Positions 1 to 7,604 of a stretch of DNA of 64,000 nt are shown here, piece by piece; position 1 is the first letter of the stretch, and every line of letters begins with the position of its first letter. Source of the DNA: UBA2561 sp964577275. Lineage in GTDB: Bacteria; Bacteroidota; Bacteroidia; Cytophagales; Thermoflexibacteraceae. The stretch covers positions 1 to 64,000 of the forward strand of contig CAZNYR010000004.1 of the NCBI GenBank assembly GCA_964577275.1. Reading direction: 5' to 3'. The position numbers were made by a program, and so were the translations under genes. The notes beneath the pieces are model-generated. The model was not told where the DNA came from. It worked only from the letters and a program-made list of their open reading frames with translations, and did not search any database.

Positions 1-118
1 TAGCAGTTTGAATTTGTTGTGTCGTCAGATTCATATTTTTTTCTTTTCAAAGCAAAACTAAAAATTGTACTGAATAAATGTTAAATATTTATTAACTATT
101 TAGTTTTAAAAATAATCA

Positions 119-234
119 TGTTACAGTTTTTTACAACTTGTTACAAAAAATGTTACACTTAAAATACTGATAATCAGTTAGTTAAGCATGATTTTTTAAA
201 ATGTTACAAATGTTACAGTTTTACAGTTGTTACA
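119..234. repeat. six TGTTACA copies, left half of an iteron-like cluster
   Basis: TGTTACA is seen at 119, 139, 151, 202, 211 and 228, all in the same orientation, in AT-rich DNA. A palindrome ACTGATAATCAGT sits between them at 166-178. The motif is the reverse complement of the TGTAACA-type units found further right, so the two halves face each other. Nothing coding was found in 1-472. Such arrays next to a Rep-type ATPase gene are usually replication or partition sites; that role is an inference. Confidence 0.6.
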
Positions 235-270
235 ACGAAAAAAAATTATTATATTATTATTTATTACATA

Positions 271-342
271 CTGTAACCTTTGTAACTTTTGTAACCTCTG
301 TAACTTTTGTAACCTCTGTAACTTTTGTAACTTTTGTAACGC
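271..342. repeat. eight tandem 9-bp units of the form YTGTAACYT
   Basis: Eight uninterrupted 9-bp units start at 271, 280, 289, 298, 307, 316, 325 and 334. The core TGTAAC is invariant; the first base and the last two vary (CT/TT, final GC). The period is close to one helical turn, as in iterons, but shorter than most (17-22 bp). No spacers are present, so this is not CRISPR. Confidence 0.75.
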
Positions 343-433
343 TTATTAAATTAACTAAACTATACATTTAAGCATTATAAAACGGAATTTTGGCGGTTTT
401 AACGCTTTTTCATGCCGTTTTTGCTCAATTTAT

Positions 434-471
434 TGTAACAAAAAAGTGTAAAATAATTGTAACTTGTTACA
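434..471. repeat. TGTAACA copy and a TGTAAC-TT-GTTACA inverted pair
   Basis: TGTAACA occurs at 434-440. An inverted pair TGTAAC/GTTACA separated by TT occupies 458-471, just before the stop codon of the ATPase gene. It joins the two orientations of the motif seen in 119-342 and could be the best single binding site of the cluster. It may also lie in the 3' end of the ATPase transcript. Confidence 0.5.
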
Positions 472-472
472 T

Positions 473-1549
473 CTATTCCTCATTTAGTGAATCTTTTGAT
501 ATATCTGATGAATCTTTTTTGTACTTTTCAATGATACGCTTTACTTGTTGGTGCGATATTCCGACCACTTGAGCAATTTTCCGCAGGCTTAATCCGTCAG
601 TATTTAATTCTATAATTAATTCTTTTTTTGATTGTTTTCGTTCATTTTCATCAATCGTCAAATGATTGCTTTCGTAGTCAAAACATACAAAATAGTATTT
701 TAAACCTTCGTCATATTTTTGTAAATTGCACGTAATCACATTCTTGTAATGAAAAATCTCTTCGGTGCTTCGGCTTTTTGTGTGGATAATATAACGATAA
801 TTTGAGTTCTTTGCGCTTTTTCCAATGGCTATCATGCCGTCCGCAAAGTTTGCTAATAGCTTACTGCCAGCCAAATCATTTTGCGTTAAAGGCGTGAATT
901 TGAGGCGTTTAGGCGTATGAGCAATAACCAAAATTGTTAAGTTTTTTTCATGTTTTAGTGTATCCAGTTCCCGCATAATCCGAATTGCGACATTTGCATC
1001 AGCCGTGCTTTGCATATTTAGCCAAGTAATGTTATCTAAGATAATCATGTCAGCGGATTCTTGCTCTACATTTTTGCGAATTTCATAAATTACAAAATCT
1101 GTAAAATTTGCTTGTCCATAAACTTCACGCAACCCTCTTGAAGGCGTAACTCGCTTAAATGCTTCTTGGCATTCATCCAAATTCAAATCTTGGAAACGCA
1201 TTTCAAATTGCCGTTCGGACAATTCAAAATCATAATATAACACTTTGAGCTGTTTTTTAGAATTGTTTGACAAGCCATCGATTGTACCGCTTTGAAATTC
1301 GTCATAACTTGGATGATTTGTCATGGAAGTTATCACATTTTTATTTTGAGCTACCCCTAAGCCAATTTGCATTGCCAAGACAGATTTGCCTGTCCCAGCA
1401 TCGCCGTATAAAATAACCAGCTCGCCTTGATGCAATAAATTGCCAAAAAGCGGTGTCAATTCGGGTAGTTCTTTAGCATCAGCTAAAGTTTGAGCAATCG
1501 TCCGACTCTTGAAAAGCTCAATTTTAATAGGATTTTTATTATCTTGCAT
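473..1549 (-). CDS. RepA/AAA_25-type ATPase with C-terminal HTH
   Basis: A 358-residue RecA-fold ATPase of the kind often carried by mobile elements of Bacteroidota, probably a replicative helicase or a DNA-bound motor. Walker A is GDAGTGKS (residues 49-56). A hydrophobic strand ending in D (MIILDNITWL) follows as Walker B. The last ~50 residues contain a resolvase-like helix-turn-helix (LSLRKIAQVVGISHQQVKR). There is no signal peptide or membrane segment. The ATG start is preceded by AT-rich DNA without a clear Shine-Dalgarno site. The iteron-like TGTAAC cluster lies immediately downstream. Family similarity to plasmid RepA is read from the motifs only; a role in replication or partition of the element is inferred. 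Confidence 0.75.
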   Translation of the reverse strand: MQDNKNPIKIELFKSRTIAQTLADAKELPELTPLFGNLLHQGELVILYGDAGTGKSVLAMQIGLGVAQNKNVITSMTNHPSYDEFQSGTIDGLSNNSKKQLKVLYYDFELSERQFEMRFQDLNLDECQEAFKRVTPSRGLREVYGQANFTDFVIYEIRKNVEQESADMIILDNITWLNMQSTADANVAIRIMRELDTLKHEKNLTILVIAHTPKRLKFTPLTQNDLAGSKLLANFADGMIAIGKSAKNSNYRYIIHTKSRSTEEIFHYKNVITCNLQKYDEGLKYYFVCFDYESNHLTIDENERKQSKKELIIELNTDGLSLRKIAQVVGISHQQVKRIIEKYKKDSSDISKDSLNEE

Positions 1550-1593
1550 TTGTTACGGAATCTATAAGTTTTGAAAAAAAATTTAATTTTATT

Positions 1594-1628
1594 TAAGCCG
1601 CCCAAACCCCTATTTGAGCGGTTTTTTT
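1594..1628. terminator. hairpin with T-tract between the ATPase and zinc-finger genes
   Basis: Arms at 1598-1606 and 1613-1621 pair with one mismatch. The plus strand is followed by seven T. On the minus strand, the direction of the flanking genes, a weaker AT-rich tract follows about 20 bases later. It could reduce minus-strand read-through or stop plus-strand transcripts. Confidence 0.45.
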
Positions 1629-1638
1629 GTTTGTTGTG

Positions 1639-2262
1639 TTATTTTGAGCCTCCTTTTTTCTTTTTTTGAACTTTTTTTCCAGTTCTTTTTTCCCAGTTTT
1701 CGATTCGACAGGCATCGCTGCAATATTTTTGATTCCAATGTCGATAAACGTACACTGCCTGACAATTTTTGCAAATCCTATTGCCATCGTTTACGTTTTT
1801 CGTTAGACTTTTTTCGTCAGACGTTTCTCGTTGGGAAATATGATTTTCTTCGTTTTTGGTATCGTCAAAGGTGTTTTTTTGTTCAGCTCGCTTAAATTGA
1901 AAACCAAATTTTTGGGGTGCATTTTGGCTTTGCAAAGGCTGGAATTGAACAGGTTGCCCGCCTTGAATTTGATTTAAAAGGACTTGAATTGCCAAACTTT
2001 CGAGGGTAATTTTGTCTGGCGATTCAATTTTTAATGGTTCAGTCGTTTTGACTTTGTTAAAATTTCGGTTTTCAGTTTTGATTTGCCTCTCAAAAAGATA
2101 TTCAAGATAGTAAGCAATTAAAAAAAGAACCTCCAAAACAAAAACGCCAACACCGCCCAAAAACCCTTTTTTTGAGTTGCTATCAAAATCATTTGCAATT
2201 TTGGTTTTTACATCGATTTTAATCGTATTTTGTTTCTCTTCTAACTTGCTCAAAATCTCCAT
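1639..2262 (-). CDS. membrane-anchored protein with C-terminal zinc finger
   Basis: A 207-residue protein that I cannot assign to a named family. It begins with a charged, probably coiled-coil stretch, followed by one membrane segment at about residues 34-54 (GFLGGVGVFVLEVLFLIAYY). A long polar linker comes next. Near the C-terminus there is a treble-clef-like zinc site (CKNC ... YCSDAC, about residues 165-185) and a basic tail. The zinc site resembles small DNA- or rRNA-linked zinc fingers. The frame stays open for about 26 codons upstream of this ATG, overlapping the end of the upstream gene, so it may be made as an extension of that protein (see findings). The chosen ATG has no visible ribosome binding site. 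Confidence 0.6.
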   Translation of the reverse strand: MEILSKLEEKQNTIKIDVKTKIANDFDSNSKKGFLGGVGVFVLEVLFLIAYYLEYLFERQIKTENRNFNKVKTTEPLKIESPDKITLESLAIQVLLNQIQGGQPVQFQPLQSQNAPQKFGFQFKRAEQKNTFDDTKNEENHISQRETSDEKSLTKNVNDGNRICKNCQAVYVYRHWNQKYCSDACRIENWEKRTGKKVQKKKKGGSK

Positions 2263-2306
2263 TTTTTGCGCTTGTAATGGAGCTAAATCTTTCTGAGCGT
2301 GATACC

Positions 2307-2957
2307 TTACCCATTTTTTGAATCGGACAATCTGCTTTTATTTTCTAAAATAGCACTATCCAGCACAGAAATTTGGTCAAGATACTGAAAGCGAATAGAG
2401 TCTGTATAATGTTTTCCTTCTGATTCTATTTTTTTCGATTTGTCTAAATTTTTAATTGTAAGCAAGTACGACCCTGCACTTGACAAGGCGACAGAAAACA
2501 AAAAAGTAAAGATTAATAAAAATACAAATGATTGATTTTGTATTTCAAAAACCTCTTTTGATGCCAAAACTTTAACTTTTTCTGAAAATATAGCAACTAA
2601 GCAGATTGACAAGAACATACTGAAAAATGTGATATTATAGCTATTGTCCGAAGCATAAAGCCCAACAAGGTAGGCAGTCGCAAATGCCAAAAAAACAGAC
2701 AAAAAAGGGTATATTTTTCTAAAATTTTCTAAAATAGTTATTATGTCGCCTTTTCGTTCTGCAACCGATTTAGCTTGTAATTTTTCTTCTGAACGCTCAT
2801 AAAACCGCGACACTTTAACAGTATCCTGCACTGAATTGTACAGATTTTTAGGATGGCATTCACTATGCTGTTTTACCTTGCTAATCGAAACTTTTTGCGT
2901 ATTTTCGCCGTTTTGCCTTTGGGTGTTAATACCCAAATTTTTAAATATTTTTTTCAT
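2307..2957 (-). CDS. hypothetical membrane protein
   Basis: 216 residues with no family I recognise. The first ~85 residues are polar and basic and probably cytoplasmic. Two hydrophobic segments follow (around residues 88-105 and 110-128), then a further long one (around 145-170). The C-terminal ~45 residues look like a short coiled coil. The reading frame ends with codons AAA AAT GGG TAA, and the next gene's frame overlaps this end in the -1 direction. Together with the zinc-finger protein it may form one two-part membrane protein. It lies downstream of the integrase in the element's minus-strand block. Confidence 0.6.
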   Translation of the reverse strand: MKKIFKNLGINTQRQNGENTQKVSISKVKQHSECHPKNLYNSVQDTVKVSRFYERSEEKLQAKSVAERKGDIITILENFRKIYPFLSVFLAFATAYLVGLYASDNSYNITFFSMFLSICLVAIFSEKVKVLASKEVFEIQNQSFVFLLIFTFLFSVALSSAGSYLLTIKNLDKSKKIESEGKHYTDSIRFQYLDQISVLDSAILENKSRLSDSKNG

Positions 2958-2985
2958 TTCAATATTTTTTAAATTGTTGAAAATG

Positions 2986-3017
2986 AACCGCTTGACCGAA
3001 TTTCAGGCGGTTTTTTT
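2986..3017 (+). terminator. hairpin followed by T7, at the 3' end of the integrase gene
   Basis: A 10-bp stem with one G-T pair (arms 2986-2995 and 3003-3012) is followed on the plus strand by TTTTTTT. It overlaps the integrase stop codon, which is on the minus strand, so its T-tract has the wrong polarity for that gene. It may shield the minus-strand genes from plus-strand transcription. Confidence 0.45.
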
Positions 3018-4169
3018 GTTGATTAATTTTTGCGTTTCAGATTTGATTCGTTTGCGTTGGATGCGTGCATAAACCGACTGCGTAACCTCTGTATTGATAT
3101 GTCCTAACATTTTGGCAACCACCTCCAGAGAAATTCCTTTTTCGTTCAGCCATATCATGGCAGATGTATGACGAGCGACATGGGTAGTAATTTTTTTTTC
3201 AACTCCTATAATTTCAGCGACTTCCTTGATGTACTTATTATACTTTTGGTTGCTAATCAAAGGCAGCTTATCTTGATATTTGCATAAAATTTGACGAGCT
3301 TCATCAAAAAAGGGCAGTTCGGCAAAATTTCCGCTTTTATCCCTCTTTTTAACAATCCACTCAGTGCCATCTAAATCTTTGAAAACGTGCGTTTTAACAT
3401 CAAAACTTGCTAAATCTGTGTACGCAAATCCAGTGAAGCACTGGAAAAGAAATAAATCGCAAATACGCTGCAAATGAAGGCTTTGCAATTTTGCATTTTC
3501 AAATAATTGCAGCTCGTGAGGCTCTAAAAAAACTGGATTAGGTTTTTCTTTTGTAGGATATTCAAAAGCATCCAAAATGTTATATTCAATCAACTTTTTA
3601 CGTCTTGCATAATCAATAATGCGTGCCAAAAATTGAACATTTCTTATGCAATAGTTTACCCTAAATTTGCGTGCATATCGAAGATAATCATAGTATTTTT
3701 GTGCAGTTTCTACCGTGATTTCCGACAATGTTAAAGAAGTATTATTATCATACTCCAAATAATCTCTAAAATTACGTTTTCTGGTTTTGTAGCTTAAAAA
3801 TGTTCTGATTGCTAAGTCTTTACCTATTTTTTTTTCGCTTTCTTGGATGAAACTGTTGTAAAGACTTAAAACCAGTGTTTCATTTTCTCCTTTCAAAAAT
3901 TCGTCTTGTAACATTTTGGCAGTCAATGCTTTATGTTTTTGTTTCAAGACAGCAAAAAAATTACGCAGGTTACTTTTCCAATCATCAATTTGCGCCAAAA
4001 TTTCAGCGTTTTTGATAATGCGTTTTTTAGTTAAATCATTATCCGAAACCGTAATTCGTGTCGAAAACCCTCTTGTCTTAGTTTTACCAACTTTTGGAAC
4101 TAAATAAATAGTAAATGTCCCGTCTGAATTTGGGCGTAAATAATTTTTAATAATTAATGTATTGTTCAT
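3003..4169 (-). CDS. tyrosine recombinase / integrase
   Basis: A 388-residue site-specific recombinase, the normal length for phage and conjugative-element integrases of Bacteroidota. An N-terminal Arm-binding domain (to about residue 90) is followed by a SAM-like core-binding domain (about 100-200) and a catalytic domain. HVARHTS supplies His-x-x-Arg, LGH the third His, and SVYARI the nucleophilic Tyr. The position of the first catalytic Arg reads TGFAYTDL, without Arg, as in the IntDOT group of Bacteroidota integrases. Its start overlaps the upstream HTH gene by 4 bases (ATGA), so the two are translationally coupled. The likely target is the tRNA 3' end whose remnant is at 5361-5385. Confidence 0.93.
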   Translation of the reverse strand: MNNTLIIKNYLRPNSDGTFTIYLVPKVGKTKTRGFSTRITVSDNDLTKKRIIKNAEILAQIDDWKSNLRNFFAVLKQKHKALTAKMLQDEFLKGENETLVLSLYNSFIQESEKKIGKDLAIRTFLSYKTRKRNFRDYLEYDNNTSLTLSEITVETAQKYYDYLRYARKFRVNYCIRNVQFLARIIDYARRKKLIEYNILDAFEYPTKEKPNPVFLEPHELQLFENAKLQSLHLQRICDLFLFQCFTGFAYTDLASFDVKTHVFKDLDGTEWIVKKRDKSGNFAELPFFDEARQILCKYQDKLPLISNQKYNKYIKEVAEIIGVEKKITTHVARHTSAMIWLNEKGISLEVVAKMLGHINTEVTQSVYARIQRKRIKSETQKLINKKTA

Positions 4170-4384
4170 TTCTTTTGCTGGTTTTTGGTTAGTAAATCTT
4201 TTGCACTAAACCCAAAATAATTGGCAATACTTTCCATCTCGTCAATTGTTGGCTGTTTTTCATTTCTAAAAATTTGCCAAAATCTTTTGCGTCCGATTCC
4301 TATTTTTTTGTAGAACTCTTGCTCTGGTTTGAAAGGAAAATTTGGACGACTCATCTCTTCAATGACTTGTTTTAATTCGTTCAT
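4166..4384 (-). CDS. small HTH DNA-binding protein
   Basis: A 72-residue helix-turn-helix protein. A helix pair around residues 25-62 (YKKIGIGRKRFWQIFRNE, then TIDEMESIANYFGFS) fits the XRE/Cro or MerR-like fold found upstream of many Bacteroidota integrases. It overlaps the integrase start by 4 bases, so it is probably an excisionase-like or regulatory partner; the sequence does not decide which. It diverges from the XRE gene at 4585, with palindromic DNA between them. Confidence 0.75.
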   Translation of the reverse strand: MNELKQVIEEMSRPNFPFKPEQEFYKKIGIGRKRFWQIFRNEKQPTIDEMESIANYFGFSAKDLLTKNQQKK

Positions 4385-4439
4385 AAACTTTGTATTTTAA
4401 ATTATAAAATTTCTTATTTGGTAGTTTAACGATGCTAAA

Positions 4440-4496
4440 ATATGTTTTGTTCTGGTATAAAGCAAATAAAAACATATTTTATATGTTTTTATTTGC
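4440..4496. promoter_or_regulatory. operator-like palindrome between divergent HTH genes
   Basis: A perfect inverted repeat with 16-base arms (4462-4477 and 4481-4496) and a TTT centre lies between the divergent HTH and XRE genes. The half-site ATATGTTTT occurs a third time at 4440-4448. The spacing and placement fit binding by one or both HTH proteins and control of integrase and XRE expression. Confidence 0.65.
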
Positions 4497-4584
4497 ATAT
4501 CACGCTTTTAATTTGTATGTAAATCGTTGATTATTAATTCATTAGAAAATTTGTACTTTTACATTGAAAACAGATTAAAGCAAC

Positions 4585-5190
4585 ATGGATTTTGTATATA
4601 AAAAAATAAGGGAGTTAAGAATTGTAAAAAAATTGACGCAAAGCGAAGTTGCAAAAGCAATGGGGATGACCACACAAGGGTATCAAAATATAGAAAGTGG
4701 GAGGAATAATATATCCTTGAATCGGCTTGAACAAGTAGCACAAGTTTTAGGCGTTTCTTATTTTGAGTTATTAGGAGCTAATTCAGATTGTTCTGCATTG
4801 GAAAAGAAAAATAATGATTTGAAAGAGCAGAATGATATATTACAGCAACATTTATCGGACTCGCATAATGCGTATAATATTTTGAGAGGAATAATTAATC
4901 ATTTGTATAGTTCACATGAAATGACATTTCAAAGATTAGAATTTGCAATTAGATTACTGAAAGATATTGATGATGACATTATCGAACGTGTCTATCATAA
5001 TATAGCTGAACAATCAGAAAACCCTGAAAGATGGAAACAACAATTACCCATTTCATACTTGACTCAAATTCTTGAAACGAGTCGTTTTACGTTGGCACAA
5101 TATAAAAATCTTATGAATGCTCCTACCACACCAAACCCAACGGAGAGCAAATTAGGTGAGGTCTATAAAACACAAAATATAACACAGTAA
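4585..5190 (+). CDS. XRE-family transcriptional regulator
   Basis: A 201-residue protein. Residues 4-60 form a Cro/C1-type helix-turn-helix (KLTQSEVAKAMGMTTQGYQNIE, with GVSYFELLG at its end). A coiled coil follows at about 65-95 (KKNNDLKEQNDILQQHLSD), then a helical C-terminal region without a protease motif, so it is not a LexA/C1 autocleaving repressor. It diverges from the HTH-integrase pair and sits beside the palindrome at 4440-4496, which it probably binds. The gene is the outermost one before the tRNA-like end at 5361. Confidence 0.85.
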   Translation: MDFVYKKIRELRIVKKLTQSEVAKAMGMTTQGYQNIESGRNNISLNRLEQVAQVLGVSYFELLGANSDCSALEKKNNDLKEQNDILQQHLSDSHNAYNILRGIINHLYSSHEMTFQRLEFAIRLLKDIDDDIIERVYHNIAEQSENPERWKQQLPISYLTQILETSRFTLAQYKNLMNAPTTPNPTESKLGEVYKTQNITQ

Positions 5191-5360
5191 AAAAAAATGA
5201 ACACAGTAGCAAAAACGGTGTTTAGAGGGAAATAAATAAGGTTTCAATTTGGTAAAAGGAAAAAAACAAATGTTCAAACCATGCAATTTTATACACGATT
5301 TGAACACAGCAAGAAAATAGAAAGACGTAATGTATTGGTAATCAATGAATGACTGGATAA

Positions 5361-5385
5361 GATTCGAGTCCTCCCGTGCGCACAA
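5361..5385 (+). other. probable attachment site: remnant of a tRNA 3' end
   Basis: The stretch contains TTCGAGT (a T-loop), CCTCC (3' half of a T-stem) and CGTGCGCA with CA after it (3' acceptor strand and end). No 5' tRNA part precedes it, so it is a fragment. This is what integration into a tRNA 3' end leaves on one side of an element. The rest of 5191-5626 holds no gene I can support: it is AT-rich spacer on both sides. Confidence 0.65.
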
Positions 5386-5626
5386 TATATCGTTAAAACA
5401 CTGAAAATCAACAAGTTATCTACATTTTTCCCACGTTTTCGTTTTCGCTACCTTTTTCGACAAACACTATTTTAATCCGATTTTTTTATTCACGCAAAAG
5501 CATTTCTGTCTTTTGATTTTTTTTTCGTGAGAAATCCTCGTCCGCATTTATGTGCATAAAATATCATTTTAACCCCTGATTTACATTTGTAATATCTTGA
5601 TTTTCAGGGGATTAAATCTCTAAAAT

Positions 5627-6418
5627 TTACTTGAAATGCGGACGCACAAACCCCGTAATTCCTCGACTTTTGAGCAATTCCAATGACTTTTGGGCGGATT
5701 CCTTATCGGCATATTCTCCCGTAACGACCCGATAATAACGCACTCCTTTTGACCATCCCGACTGCACATAAAACTGTCGATTATATTTGGCGGTCATTTC
5801 TTGGGCAACGACAATGGACTTTTCGACCTCACCAAATCCCGCCACCTGAATGGCATATCCTTTCAGATGAATGATTTTGCCTTCTGGTGTATAAAGATTG
5901 ATTTCCTTGAATTTTTCGGCAATCGCCGATGAATTGCCTGAAGCTGGTACTACATTTTGCGTTTTTATCTCATTTTTTGGGGAGATAGGTTCGTTTTGTA
6001 CGTGCTGGTCGTATTGTCCATTTGCCGAGCGTGGGACATTCAATTTCAATACCACGACCTGCACATAAACCGAAGCCACCGAATCAGTAAGCATTCCCAG
6101 TTTTTGGGCAACGGCGTGCGTAACATCCAAAATACGGCGGTTGCTGTAAGGGCGGTCATTAATTCGGATAATGACCGATTTTTGATTATCCAGATTTGTG
6201 ATGCGTGCCAGTGCGCCAAACGGTATCAAAGGATGCCCGCCTTCCATGGCATTCATATTAAATTTTTCGCCACTTCGTGTGAGTGCGCCCCCCCGGTCAT
6301 TGATAAAATAGGAACATCGCCCATTATCGACATAGCCGATTTGTGAAGGTAATTTTTGGGCATAAAGTGCAACAAAACAAAAATAGAAGACCAAACATAG
6401 ACCTGTTATTTTTTTCAT
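5627..6418 (-). CDS. rlpA: RlpA-family septal protein with SPOR domain
   Basis: A 263-residue envelope protein with a signal peptide (MKKITGLCLVFYFCFVALYA, cleaved near Ala-Gln). A double-psi beta-barrel RlpA domain covers about residues 28-110 (PFGALARITNL, then NDRPYSNRRILDVTHAVA). A linker with predicted low order follows, and a C-terminal SPOR domain occupies about 185-263. RlpA proteins act on septal peptidoglycan, and SPOR binds denuded glycan strands. There is no lipobox cysteine at the signal cleavage site, unlike the E. coli lipoprotein. The transglycosylase activity is inferred from the family. Confidence 0.85.
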   Translation of the reverse strand: MKKITGLCLVFYFCFVALYAQKLPSQIGYVDNGRCSYFINDRGGALTRSGEKFNMNAMEGGHPLIPFGALARITNLDNQKSVIIRINDRPYSNRRILDVTHAVAQKLGMLTDSVASVYVQVVVLKLNVPRSANGQYDQHVQNEPISPKNEIKTQNVVPASGNSSAIAEKFKEINLYTPEGKIIHLKGYAIQVAGFGEVEKSIVVAQEMTAKYNRQFYVQSGWSKGVRYYRVVTGEYADKESAQKSLELLKSRGITGFVRPHFK

Positions 6419-6645
6419 AAGATTTAAAGATTAAAAAAGATTCGGTTAAAAAATAGTCGAAATGACATAGTTTTTTTGCGTTTTTATATATTTGCCGATA
6501 CAAATGGTGTCTTGAAAATACAAGATTCTCTGATTTTTCGCAAAACGCTTCGTATATCAACGCCAAATTTGCGAAAAATTGAGCGATTTTAGTGTTTTGG
6601 CATCCTAAAAAGGCTAATTTCCGGATAAACAAACGTTTAGTAATT

Positions 6646-7026
6646 GTGGAAGAAACAAAGGATTCACGGAGAGAAGAAATCTACTCCAAACGGGTAAGGG
6701 CAGGAAAACGAACGTATTTTTTTGACATTAAGTCCACACGTTCCAATGATTATTACTTGACCATTACCGAGAGTAAAAAACGTTATACCGATGACGGACA
6801 TTACTACGAAAAACACAAGATTTTTTTGTACAAGGAAGATTTTAATAAATTCGTAGAAGCATTGAACGAGGCGGTCGAACACGTCAAAGACGAATTAATG
6901 CCTGATTTTGATTTTACGCAATTTGACCATTCCGAAGAGGACATCGAAGCACAACAAAACGACCCTCCCGAAAATCTTGCCGAAAACCTTGAGGAGTCTG
7001 TTGATACCGAACTCAAATGGGACTAA
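6646..7026 (+). CDS. PUR-family DNA/RNA-binding protein (DUF3276)
   Basis: A small Bacteroidota-conserved protein of the PUR-alpha-like fold, thought to bind single-stranded nucleic acid. The conserved block runs from EEIYSKRVRAGKRTYFFD through YYLTITESKK to HKIFLYKEDFNKFVEAL, followed by an acidic tail. The frame is open from a GTG at 6592, but the conserved part begins just after a second GTG at 6646, which gives 126 residues and is the preferred start. No Shine-Dalgarno sequence is visible, as is normal for this phylum. Confidence 0.85.
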   Translation: MEETKDSRREEIYSKRVRAGKRTYFFDIKSTRSNDYYLTITESKKRYTDDGHYYEKHKIFLYKEDFNKFVEALNEAVEHVKDELMPDFDFTQFDHSEEDIEAQQNDPPENLAENLEESVDTELKWD

Positions 7027-7119
7027 AAAAACCAGCTCAAAACACGAGCTTATCCATGCAAGCCCTTGTAAATCAAGTATTTATAAGGGTTTTCTCAAAA
7101 AAAGATTTGACCAAAAATC

Positions 7120-7527
7120 ATGTACACTTACGATTTTAGATACCGTGTGCCGTATGCTGATACCGACCAAATGGGCATCGTATATCACGGAAATTATGCC
7201 AAATATTACGAAATGTCCCGCACCGATGCCATTCGGAAATTGGGGTTACACTACAAAAAACTCGAAGAAAAAGGATTTATGTTGCCCATTCTGGAGATTC
7301 ATTCCCAATTTTTAGCACCCGCCTTTTATGATGAAGAACTAACGATTCGGTCTTTGATGAAGGAAATGCCATTGGTCAAATGGAAAGTCGAAGCCCAAAT
7401 TTATAACGAGGCAAATACCCTGATTCATAAGGCGGAAGTAACACTCGTATTCATGGATAAAATATCGCGCCGTGCCTGCCGTGCGCCTGAAGAGGTCTTG
7501 GAAATCATGCGTCCGTTTTTTGCCTAA
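7120..7527 (+). CDS. acyl-CoA thioesterase, YbgC/4HBT family
   Basis: A 135-residue single hot-dog-fold protein. The family motif YADTDQMGIVYHGNY carries the catalytic Asp, followed by a long helix (YYEMSRTDAIRKLG). The length matches stand-alone YbgC/FadM-type thioesterases, which hydrolyse acyl-CoA in the cytoplasm. The substrate cannot be told from the sequence. It is followed by a strong palindromic terminator at 7551-7593 and faces the LprI-like gene. Confidence 0.88.
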   Translation: MYTYDFRYRVPYADTDQMGIVYHGNYAKYYEMSRTDAIRKLGLHYKKLEEKGFMLPILEIHSQFLAPAFYDEELTIRSLMKEMPLVKWKVEAQIYNEANTLIHKAEVTLVFMDKISRRACRAPEEVLEIMRPFFA

Positions 7528-7550
7528 AACTATCACGGAATTTACGAATT

Positions 7551-7593
7551 AAAAGATTTTATCTTGTTGATAATCAACAAGATAAAATCTTTT
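7551..7593. terminator. 43-bp perfect palindrome, bidirectional terminator
   Basis: Arms of 21 bases (7551-7571 and 7573-7593) are perfectly complementary around a single central A. Both ends of the hairpin run into A/T tracts (AAAAGATTTT and its complement). It lies between convergent genes. The centre is TTGATAATCAA, a copy of the window-wide motif. Confidence 0.8.
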
Positions 7594-7604
7594 CTAAGCC
7601 CGAT

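Larger units (their letters stand above)
1..5385. mobile_element. end of an integrated mobile element (tyrosine-integrase type), left part outside the window
   Basis: The segment holds, from the right, an XRE regulator, a small HTH gene overlapping a tyrosine integrase, two membrane-protein genes, an AAA ATPase and an iteron-like cluster. Apart from the XRE gene the ORFs are all on the minus strand. Its right edge coincides with a short piece matching a tRNA 3' end (5361-5385), the usual target of tyrosine integrases. The window motif TGATWATCA occurs only once here, unlike the core DNA to the right. An intact plus-strand tRNA gene with the same last ~24 bases would be expected at the left end, outside the window. 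Cargo and mobility genes are not visible, so whether it is a plasmid-like integrative element or a prophage remnant is open. Confidence 0.7.

Noticed and set aside
271..342. Possible CRISPR array
   Set aside because: The units are 9 bp and contiguous with no spacers.
2986..3017. Terminator for the integrase gene
   Set aside because: The T-tract is on the plus strand, while the integrase is on the minus strand.
5361..5385. A complete tRNA gene
   Set aside because: No D-arm or anticodon arm precedes it; only the 3' part is present.
5152..5385. 77-residue minus-strand frame with CAREDSNL
   Set aside because: It is an antisense reading of the tRNA 3' remnant, a well-known false gene.
6592..6645. 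Longer N-terminus of the PUR protein
   Set aside because: The extra 18 codons from a GTG precede the conserved block and do not match the family.
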